Assembly (NCBI RefSeq): GCF_019320115.1
Contig: NC_089598.1
Span: 24,333,585 to 24,397,584 of the forward strand
Origin: Miscanthus floridulus
Lineage: Eukaryota; Streptophyta; Magnoliopsida; Poales; Poaceae
Length of the DNA stretch: 64,000 nucleotides
Reading direction: 5' to 3'
Below are positions 10,990 to 19,606 of the stretch, piece by piece (the stretch's first letter is position 1; each line of letters starts with the position of its first letter). The position numbers and the translations under genes are program-made. Under the pieces are notes generated by a model. The model was not told the origin of the DNA and made no database searches. It saw only the letters and a list, made by a program, of their open reading frames with translations.

Positions 10990-11690
10990 AATTACAAGTC
11001 CAATTCACAAGAATATATACAATCCATCATTAAATATATAAATTACATACACATTGTTATCAACGTCCTAGAGCTAGCCTTTCAGTCTTACGAAGGTGTT
11101 GGTACTAAGGATTTGTACCTAACTCAGACTCTCAATCATGGTAGGCATCTCTGACATGTACAATCTGGTCCAATATGAAGTTACAAAGGTCACCGACGAG
11201 CTCTAAGAGTTGGTCATCCTTGTATGGGTCTCTTTTCATTCCTTTCTCTTCTCTCCACTACAAGAGAACAAGTTTTGGTTTAGTATTTCATACCATTTAC
11301 GAAGTTTTTATACTACGGGTGAAGAGATTCAAACTTACCCTTAAGGAGTGTCTCCTGTAAGCACCGGTGTTACTCATTGTAGAACATATATAGTATCCAC
11401 AATATACACTCCTAGGCTTCTGCTTGGGGCACTACGTGTTTTGCATATGAAAATGTTAAGTAATGCTTTTGACAGCCATGTAATGGAGTACTGAAGAAGT
11501 AAGTTACACTTACCGCACATAGTGTTTTTATAGCCAGCTTTTCCTTCCTTGCTGGATCATGCCTTCCATGATGATTAGTGACATAGAACCTAAATGCCCT
11601 GTTTGAATTATTTTAGCAAATACAACTTGTTAGTATCCAAAAGTGAACGTTACAAGTATGTATACAAACATATAAGTTAATGAGGATTGT
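10990..11690. other. CACTA internal noncoding stretch
   Basis: AT-rich sequence between the minisatellite and the recognisable protein-coding remnant. A CACTACAAGA string at 11256 resembles a CACTA terminus but has no partner. No gene was recognised. Confidence 0.4.
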
Positions 11691-13047
11691 CGATATGTAT
11701 ACGTCTTGAGAATCGATATGAAGTCTTTGTATGTCACCGTGTCCTTATCTAATGAATCAAAGACCCATGCCATGCTCCTCCCGACATCGACGGCTATACA
11801 AATCCAGTGGTTGCTGCATGGATTTAATCATAGAACTAGATAAGCTCTTTTGCATCGAATAAAATATATCGAACAAAGCTTCAAGTATAGAGTTGAGCTT
11901 ACTTGAAGTTGTATGGTAGCCATATAGTAGAGTGTTGTTGGAGATTTTTGAAAGCCAGGGCAATGTATGCCACAACCTTAAGGGACTCTTCCCTTAGTTT
12001 CGCCGTACGGATGTGCTCTTTCTCCTGAAGAGTCTTTGCAGCAGCTAGCTCTTTGGCATCAAGTATCCACCGTTTAGGGTAATTGAAATTTGTTTGGGCT
12101 ATAGCTTGAGGGTCCACATACCCGGCTTTCACACTTGGCATTTGTTTGACAATGTGCACTTACATTCTACAAATCACGGCGTGGGTTAGTTACAACAAAA
12201 TTCAAAGATTACATTCATGTCATATCGGGAGGACAAGGACTTACAGGCACCACGTGCAAATTAGATTCATCTCCATTTCTCCTAGGTGAAAGCATGTTTG
12301 CATGTCATTGAAGTCAAAGATAATTTTCCTGGCTGGGCTTCCAAATGTGCCGGTGGGAAAGCATGCTTGTATGATATTTATGCTCGTTGGAAGAACACGC
12401 AAGTACCAATCATGGAACCTTCTCATTCCAAGTGGTAGGCGCTGGATGTCCCAGTTTGGTAGGAAGGGGTTGCCTCTTTCATATGTTTTTGGGCAATCCT
12501 TTGACCATTTGATGGCATCAACATCTGGATACTGCTTTGCAATTTGGTGGAGTTTGCTAGTGACGGCCTCCTCAGAACCCCGTGATGGGATTTTTTTAAC
12601 TTGGTTCTCAGGCTTGAACTGGTCATGGGAATACCACTTGGACACCGACGAGACATCTTTGATTGGAACATAAACTGGTCTTATGGTGATTGGATGCTTC
12701 TTTTGAAGTTCCCATACAGGCACATCCTCATCTTCTTGTGCTACAGCTTCTTCAGGAGGCACTCGTTGTTCATGTATCGGTTGTGCTTGTTGAGAAGACT
12801 GTGGTATCTCATGATGCACTTGCTCGGTACGAGCTGGAGAAGGTTGTGGCATCTCATCAGGCACATGCTCGCTAGGAGGCGGGGAAGAATGTGGCATCTC
12901 AGGAATGTGGGGGTCACGAGACGGTGAAAATATCTCCCCGACCTCAATAACTCGCTCCAAATTTGGGAGAGGGGGAGGCGGCGAAGAAGCAGTCAATATA
13001 ATGTCCCGTTTGTGCAATCTTATCATCATCCACCTTGCGCTCATCAT
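11690..13047 (-). pseudogene. CACTA second gene with Ulp1-like (C48) peptidase region
   Basis: The 268-codon frame 13047-12241 has a proline-rich N-terminus. It is followed by the conserved block seen in this CACTA protein class, LPLGMRRFHDWYLRVLP and KIIFDFNDMQTCFHLGEMEMNL, at about residues 200-265. After an intron-like break the 12159-11900 segment (AYIALAFKNLQ, IWLPYNF) and the 11790-11700 segment (DVGRSMAWVFDSLDKD) match the Ulp1-peptidase part of the same proteins. Frames do not join cleanly, so it is scored as a pseudogene. The role of this protein in CACTA transposition is unknown. Confidence 0.65.
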
Positions 13048-13237
13048 CCCACCATGTCATGAGTGCAGCTTCTTTAGGGTTTAGGAAGATACGTCTCAAG
13101 CGGTCGGTCACTAGCAGGTACCACATTACCAGGGCAGGAATTCTTCTCTGCTTTGCATCGTTGCCTAATAGAGTGTCCTCTGGGGGCTGAGATTCTTGTA
13201 CCACCTTTTTTGTACCCTTCTTATTTGATGAGGACAT
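12944..13237 (-). pseudogene. Tnp2 transposase fragment of CACTA element
   Basis: The frame reads RRIPALVMWYLLVTDRLRRI and then FLNPKEAALMTWWDDERKVD. This is a conserved central stretch of CACTA Tnp2 transposases. It is cut immediately after (HPADARQW is expected next) and jumps into the second CACTA gene, an internal deletion. The apparent ATG (13235-13237) and the following Ser codons come from the antisense of the adjoining gypsy LTR fragment, not from the transposase. Confidence 0.65.
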
Positions 13238-13293
13238 GACACCATCGGATATGACCATTGTTTATAAGGTAAGCTCATTCCTACATTTGCATA

Positions 13294-13733
13294 GTGAGTT
13301 TAAGGACTTTGCCATTATTTGGTGGTATGGGCTAGTTGTAGAGGATGTTTTACCTGGTACATGGGAAGAATTTAAGATAGCTATGCGTGATCATTTTATT
13401 CCTCCTTATAAACATGAATGGCATAACAAATTACAGTGCTTAGAGCAGGGCAATATGTCTGTCCAAGAATATTATACAGAGTTTCAAAAGTGTGCAATAC
13501 GTTGTGGGATAGTAGATGACATGGAAGATACCATTGTTTGTTTTTTTGGTGGTTTGAGGCATGAAATACAAGATATTGTTTTCCATATAGAATTTTATAC
13601 TCTCAAACGTTTGTTCCAGCTTGCTATGCTTGCAGAAAAAGAATTGCAGGAATATCAGCAAAAGAACCATACCAACATTGGCAACAACCTCAACCAGATT
13701 TTAGCAAGGGTTGAGACTGCGATAAAAAGGTGA
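13294..13733 (+). pseudogene. gag core of the deleted gypsy element
   Basis: Open for about 147 codons: FAIIWWYGLV, WEEFKIAMRDHFIPPY, LEQGNMSVQEYYTEFQKCAI, FFGGLRHEIQDIV, LAEKELQ. It matches element A gag residue for residue in order. The first codons (13236-13293) are LTR-derived, so the gag N-terminus is absent. It ends at TGA 13731-13733. Confidence 0.75.
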
Positions 13734-13790
13734 GCGGTTACTTTCGCCACTACAACAACATCTTCACCACCACCACCTCCCACATATACT

Positions 13791-14810
13791 TTGGAGTCTG
13801 GTAAAACTTTAAACCATGCTAAAAATGCACAAACTAATAGAGATAGAGCTGCTAATGAAAGAAAAGAATTGGATGTTAAATCTGAATTGCCTTTGTTAAA
13901 AAATAATTATTCTAATAATGCTAGTGATAAAGAAGAGCTGTGTGAAAATGCTTTTATTATACGTATGCCACAACTAGTGAATGAGTATGATGCTTTGGCT
14001 TTGGAACCAATTACTTATGCTAAACATAAAAATTTGCTTCCCATTGCTACCGAAAAAGATGAAAAGAAATTATTGTATTCTTCAAATACTTTGGGTTATA
14101 TTGAGTTTGATACTTTATATGCTCTTAGTAGTTTAGAAGAGAAACTTAAATGTGTTGAATTATCATGGTTGTCTACTTGTACATATCATTTTATTGGAAA
14201 ATATAATTGTAAAGGAGAGTATATGGTGTATCGTGTCTATATTTGTTCAAATCTGAAATCTCCTTATATTGTGCAAAAGTATGATCAACCAAAGGATTGC
14301 AATTGCTATAATCTTGTCATGTCGAGTTCCCCTAGTTTTGTTATAAAGAAACATGTTAAATTTCAAGAAGGGGAGCAATGTTGGCTACTACCAACAACGT
14401 TTTCTTTAGCTAATCCCAAACCGAGGACGGATTGTTGTCAAGAAGGGAAGGATGATGAGGACATGACACCATCGGATACGACCATTGTTTATAAGGTGAG
14501 CTCGTTCCTACATTTGCATAGTGATTTTTGGTACAATTCACTTGGTTCCACATGTACATGTCGTTATTTGAATGTAGGTACAAATATGTCTCAACGTGCA
14601 AGTTCATCAAAGTTGAATTTTTGGTTCATCGGCAGCTCGACAGTGCTTCATTGGGAAGGTCATAACTCAGCCATCTGGAGTGCGATCGAGGTCAATGAGC
14701 ACTTGATGAAAAGCTTGTTTGATAAGATTTCAAATAGATCTGGTCTCATCTCAATATCACATCAGCAAGGCCTCCAAACCATCAAGATATTCTGTCGATG
14801 TTTCTGCTGA
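13791..14810 (+). pseudogene. Gypsy-associated spacer protein running into the LTR
   Basis: A 339-codon frame rich in Asn, Lys and Tyr. The part up to 14440 (YHFIGKYNCKGEYMVYRVYI, SSSPSFVIKKHVKFQEGEQC) resembles the segment that lies next to the pol end in grass Del-like elements. It crosses the purine tract and continues into the 3' LTR (DEDMTPSDTTIVYKVSSFL), as in element A. It contains no RT, RNase H or integrase motif. Function is unknown. Confidence 0.5.
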
Positions 14811-15260
14811 GAGCTACACTGTTGTTATGGGCTTGCTATTCATCCTTGGGACCCTGGCCCAAGTGGGAGCACACCCCAAGGACTTGGAGAACCCACCAAG
14901 AAAGCCCTTGTACGTCCTCCTCCTTGGCCACCACCTTAAGAGGCCAGCAAGGACGTCCAAGCCAAGCCAGAGGCCCAGTCCAACTTGAGTTCGAGTCCAT
15001 CTCGGGCTCCAGGGCCAGCGTATAGTAAAACGGACGTCCAGGTCGCATACGAACTCCGTTTTTGATGATCCACATATGGATGGAAAGATAATTTCATAAG
15101 GAAACCAATGGAAGTGGTCCCACATCAAAATTGCATCAGAATCAACGGGAATAGTTGAAACAAGTTGACATCTAGAATCTATCACGGCGTTGCGTCGTCG
15201 TCTTTTGGGCTGTTGGGCCTTGTAATGTGTTGGGACACCTTTAGGACGTGAAGAGGGATC
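14441..15260 (+). repeat. 3' LTR of the deleted gypsy element, with polypurine tract
   Basis: A purine tract AGAAGGGAAGGA (14441-14452) is followed by TGATGAGGACATGACACC, the same LTR start as at 13226 and at 5122 (minus). The block around 15060-15090 (TTGATGATCCACATATGG) also occurs inverted at 4770-4757 in the element A LTR. The LTR end is not present. Confidence 0.65.
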
Positions 15261-15640
15261 CTTGGACATCGAGCAAAATTCCAAGAGTAACAAACACCAA
15301 TCTACGAACATAACAAAGAAACGGGTGCTCAAGAGATAAATTTCAACTCATATTCACTCACTCAATATCACATTCAAAATCAACAAGGGAAGGCAAGGGG
15401 AAGAGAGGGAAGGCACCTTGGATGCTAGATAGAGCTCATGTCCTAGGTTTGAAAATGAATGAGTTGTGACTATTAGAAGGGGTGGGTGAGGTAGAAATAC
15501 TCACTCAAAAATAGGATCGTTGGCTCTGTCAATTTGTGAAGAATAATTTGCACAAATAGTGGATAATCCATAATTTGAGAACCTCCACGGATGAACCTAC
15601 AAGAGTTGTAGCAGAGATGCCAATCTGCGGATAGTCCATG
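15261..15640. other. Spacer left of the LTR-like element
   Basis: No gene. The last 80 bases carry a sequence (GATAATCCAT, GAACCTCCA, AATCTGCGGATAGTCCATG) that recurs inverted just right of the next element at 17440-17500. Confidence 0.4.
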
Positions 15641-16062
15641 TGAAAGGATCATCGAGGGCCTAGAAAGAGGGTGAATAGGCCCAATCTAAAATTTATTAAA
15701 TAAACTTGCAACAAAAATTAGTACAGACCGGATATCTTATTTCAACCGGATGTTTGGTACGTACTGACACTAGATATCCAATGGAAATCAGATGATGGTC
15801 AAAGGGAAAACTCTCTGCTCAGTCTACAAGATTTATAACCACACTATGAAGCAATTTGTTATCAAGACATGTAAAAGAAGGGTAAAGATGATATCCAAAG
15901 ATTCATGCACTCAAATATATTCTAGCAAAGATCCTACTTCCCATTGTTGAGGTGACTACAAAGGTCAAAGTCTATTTCACATCCTTGCCTCTCTCAAAAA
16001 GTTCAACTTGAGAAATCCACTAATCAAATGGATGATACAAACTTTATGGGGGGGGGGGCATT

Positions 16063-16364
16063 TGATGGGGGACGGGGTTCCCGATCTTCCATTGGGTGTG
16101 GATAACTATCGGTTTGGTGGAGAGCGACACACCCATCTGGCTTTAGATCACAAAGACCGAATGTTCAACTTTGATGGATTTGCACATTGAGATCGGTCTT
16201 GTTCATAGAATATCCATGCTCCATCATCATCTCCCTTGTTCCTAAGCACATTTGAAATATCAATATTAGGTAGTAACCAATTCTTAGTTTTATCATTATG
16301 CAAATATAGGAACGAGCTCACCTTATAATCAATGGTCATATTCGTAGGTGTCATGTCCTCGTCA
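16063..16364 (-). repeat. Shortened solo LTR of the element A family
   Basis: On the minus strand it starts TGACGAGGACATGACACC (16364) and ends CGTCCCCCATCA (16063), the two ends of the element A LTR, but is 302 bp rather than about 912 bp. The middle is deleted. Flanking GCATT (16058-16062) and GCATC (16365-16369) look like a 5-bp target duplication with one change. An 11-base G-run abuts on the left. Confidence 0.7.
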
Positions 16365-16699
16365 GCATCCACAAGTTGGAAGTTCCCATGCAACTCCTTG
16401 CTGGCTAGAATTCTAAGAATCCAAGAGCAAGAAACTCAAATCCACACCTTGAAGGAGTCTCGAATGCTCAAGAGAATGGAGATGCCTAACACACGCTCGA
16501 ATCTCAACCGCACACTATTTCCCTCTCAAATTCACACCAGATCTTTCACCAGAGTGAAGCTATGGGTGTGTGAGAGATAGAGAGGGCAAGAGTAATGGTT
16601 TAGGGGTGTTTTGGTTGATGGTGGGTGGTTAATGATGCTGGAGAGAGAGTATAAATACTAGCTCTCTCTCTCTCTCAGCTCTAACCAGTGCAGTGCTAG

Positions 16700-17080
16700 A
16701 ATGACATTTTTCGGACATCAGGTCAAGTCCAGACATCTAGAAGTGGCTAGAAAGAACAACAGATACCAGATATCCGGACCCTACCAGACATCCAAGAACT
16801 ATATAGAAAACAAAAAAACCTTTTGAAAAAAATGTTTTATGGACATCCAGAAAAAACTGCCAGACAAAATAAAAGAATTTTGTAGTCAGTTTTCTGCGCA
16901 TCCGGAAACAGTATCGGACATCCGAAAATCGTTGGCAGAAACGAAAACAATTATTTTGGACACTTTTCTGGACATCCGGAAATATTTTTGGACATCCGAG
17001 AAAAGCTGGCAGAAAATAAAATCACGTTGAAAAAAAATGCAAAACCAGATGCCTGGTCCCTACTAGACATCTAGAAATTG
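16700..17080 (+). repeat. Degenerate GGACATCCGG motif cluster
   Basis: Within about 380 bp the word GACATC followed by CGGA, CAGA or CGAA recurs roughly ten times (for example 16846, 16916, 16974 and 16990) at irregular spacing of 15-60 bp, with GGCAGA words in between. Not a clean tandem array. Such clusters are found in some long grass LTRs; no function is assigned. Confidence 0.5.
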
Positions 17081-17431
17081 CTGGCAAAAAAACAAGAAGA
17101 GTTTTGCCACGAATTTTCTCTCGCTGAGTTTTGGAAACTCTCAAAGGTTAGTTAGCCACTCTTTGAGCATAGAGACACATGCAAGACAATGAATTTGAAT
17201 CTCCCTTTATAGTACGGTATTTTCCTATATTCAAATGCAAAAGATAAAGAATTTAAATCCTCAAACAAGGTCCATTTGTTCATGTCAAACTAAATTGGGG
17301 GATTGCCATTCATCAAATATTTCGTTTTATATACACTTGAAAACGTGCTCGATGATTTTGTCAACACATTAGACCTTTGATTGTGTGTCATTATTTCAAC
17401 AAAACCTACAACGGGGCTAGATGCGCTTTCA

Positions 17432-18394
17432 CCATCAAATGCACGGATAATCTGCAAATGCATGGAGGTTCCATGGATTATCTGCGGCACTAAGGTGTTA
17501 GATTACAAGCTGATCATCTATAGATTATCCACACAGACCAACAGGTTCGAAGTGGACATGGTCACAATTTTAAATTACTTTTTATCCTAACCGTGGTGCA
17601 TGTGCCGATTCAACTTTCAAGTGTTAGTTCTTTTGAGCACGTTTTCATTGTAAGTCTATGTAAAGGCATCCCTCTTGATAGTATGACATCTCATACTCAA
17701 TTATAAGCATAAGAGAAAACTTTAGAACAATTATCTTTTTGTTCCATCCTTGCGTTTCCATTAGAAGAGACGTTAAGCACACAAGTCCTATTCTTTCGTC
17801 CTTAGAACCTATTCATATTATCTCAATAGATGCATTAGTCCCATAATTAAGCGGTCATCACCAAAAACCGCAATAGAGCTTGACTGCACGACTATGTGAG
17901 CATAGGGCTATGGCGATAGAACAGGTTGAGATGGCAAGGCATACTCTACATGACCAGTGGCAGATCCAGAAACGGATCGTGAGGGGGGCTAAGTAGTATA
18001 AGGTTAAAAATTGTTACTAGCCATACACTAATATATATAAAAAAAATATAAATAATGATATCGATTCTATCATTAACACCCTGATTGAATTCTACGTGTA
18101 TTTTTTTTTGTATACTTGTTTTTATCTATATTGAATTTATTTATTTATTTTTCTAAATCTTTTGCCACATAACATTACATCTTGATCTGTAGAATCAATG
18201 TGGTAGGTTTTAGCCTTTCAAAGTAAAATAGATGGGTTTTTTATACTTTACCTGTAGTGATACATTTGACGTCAAACTTGTAATTTTAATTTTGAATTTA
18301 TTTAGTTACTAATTCTAATTTATATGGTCTTTTTATTTATATTTTTTTCTTCCAATCTATTTGGAGGTCAAACTAATAAATTTTTTTATATTTT
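17432..18394. other. AT-rich spacer, probable old repeat debris
   Basis: No coding signal. The segment 17440-17500 is an inverted partner of 15561-15640. The segment 17820-17880 (GCATTAGTCCCATAATTAAG, ACCAAAAACCGC) resembles LTR ends of the same long-LTR type as 15641-17431. Nothing else was recognised. Confidence 0.4.
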
Positions 18395-18690
18395 TATTCA
18401 AATTTTGCCTATATGGACGGTTTATTTTGGTATTTCTTTCTATCGCACATGGAAATTACAAATCAATGGTGCATGTTCTTGTTTTATTAATGTGGTAATT
18501 CCTAGATCATTTTGATAATAGGCCAAACTATTAATTGCTTATAGTTTTTATACAATTTTTGCCTTTGCTAATTGTGTGTTTTATGGACGGTTTATTTTTG
18601 GTATTTCTTTCTATCTCGTATGGAAATTAGTAGCGTATGTTATTTTTTCTGGGTAATATGGAACTTCCTAGGCCCTTTTTTGATAATAGA
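18395..18690 (+). repeat. Diverged direct duplication (about 120-bp units)
   Basis: TATGGACGGTTTATTTTGG with TATTTCTTTCTATC and ATGGAAATTA at about 18411-18459 recurs at 18582-18630, and both are followed by CTAG...TTTTGATAATAG. The units are about 170 bp apart and clearly diverged. Confidence 0.7.
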
Positions 18691-18804
18691 GTATATTGCA
18701 ACCACATGATCACCCTTTGGCATATATTTAATCAGTGCAATACACTACCGTGTTCCGCTAGTCACTGTCGCAGCATGGCTGCGTGGGGGACTGGGGATAA
18801 TTGA

Positions 18805-18947
18805 TACTCTCGTTCCAAATTATAAGTTAGTTTGATTTTTTGTTACATTTATTTTACTATACATCTAAATATAATATATGTCTAAATACATAATAAAATT
18901 TATATATCAAAAAAATTAAAACGACATATAATTAGAACGGAGAAAGT
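18805..18947. mobile_element. Stowaway MITE
   Basis: It starts TACTCTCGTTCCAAATTATA and ends TATAATTAGAACGGAGAAAGT. These are inverted versions of the grass TACTCCCTCCGTCC terminus with TA flanks. It is 143 bp and AT-rich, as usual for this family. Confidence 0.8.
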
Positions 18948-19313
18948 GCTTCGCAAGATCACGTACAGACGCGCTAGGCAGGGGACTGGGGATACTAGAT
19001 ACTACTTCGCAAGTTCGCATACGGACACGGCGCCACGACCACCCTTCAGTAAATCACTCCTAAGGGAAGGGTCACGGGCTGCAATGGGCCACATGACATG
19101 GCTTTCCAATGGCTGCTATGATTGCGAGGAGGTCGCACCTGTTGCATCCCACGCGGTGGGCAGGGCAGCAGCCCATCTTGCACATGGCTCCACCTTTTAC
19201 CATATTTGCTTCAACTATTCTAATTCGGGGTTTTTTTTGTACAGTATAAAGAGAATCAAGTTTCTTATAGTTTCCATTTCCAAAATAAAAGTTTCTTATA
19301 GTTTCTTATCTGG

Positions 19314-19380
19314 GAGAGAGAGAATCAAGTAACACAGGAATAGCAGAGGAGAGAGAGAATCAAGTAACACAGGAATAGCA
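19314..19380 (+). repeat. Perfect 32-bp duplication
   Basis: Two identical copies of a 32-base unit beginning GAGAGAGAGAATCAAG and ending AGGAATAGCA (19314-19345 and 19349-19380), separated by three bases. The stretch 18948-19313 before it holds no recognised gene. Confidence 0.8.
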
Positions 19381-19606
19381 GTTAAGAACGGTGAATTCCG
19401 TAGCGTTTAATTCACGAAATGGAGCCCAGGTACAATAAAAGGCTAAAAGCGGCTCATATGATCGACAGCCTCGCGAAGTTCTGTTTGCTGCACATTTTAT
19501 GAAAATTTTCCTGATGGCATATCTTATAGGTATAGATGCTACTTAAGTACATATACATATAAAAGAACTAGCTGTCAAGTAAACATTTCGTGAAAAATAC
19601 AAGGGG

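Larger units (their letters stand above)
10518..13225 (-). mobile_element. CACTA (En/Spm) DNA transposon, truncated
   Basis: The left end starts AACTACAAAAAGCATTTCT, one substitution from the CACTACAAAAA terminus, followed by subterminal repeats (10540-10775). Inside, on the minus strand, are the second CACTA gene with a Ulp1-like C48 region and a short Tnp2 transposase fragment. The right end is lost where a gypsy LTR fragment begins at 13226. Most of tnp2 is deleted, so the element cannot transpose on its own. Confidence 0.75.
13226..15260 (+). mobile_element. Internally deleted gypsy element, same family as element A
   Basis: Order on the plus strand: a 68-bp stub of the LTR start (TGATGAGGACATGACACC, 13226), gag core, a spacer-protein region, a purine tract and a second LTR start at 14453. 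The rest of the 5' LTR, primer site, leader, protease, RT and integrase are missing. The 3' LTR fades out near 15260 without the known LTR end. It could only be mobilised in trans, and with most of its 5' LTR lost probably not at all. Confidence 0.7.
15641..17431. mobile_element. LTR-like element (TGAAAG...CTTTCA), class uncertain
   Basis: The left end TGAAAGGATCATCGAGGGCC and right end GATGCGCTTTCA form the TG...CA and inverted TGAAAG/CTTTCA ends seen in long grass LTRs of the 'gggtgaatagg' type. The flanks ccatg (left) and ccatc (right) are a near-perfect 5-bp target duplication. A TATAAATA box lies near 16650. It contains the solo LTR at 16063-16364 and an array of ATCCGG-type motifs. It is best read as a solo LTR enlarged by an insertion. 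It could also be a fragment of a larger element. Confidence 0.5.

Noticed and set aside
11256..11275. CACTACAAGAGAAC as a second CACTA terminus
   Set aside because: No inverted partner, no subterminal repeats beside it and no target duplication; probably chance.
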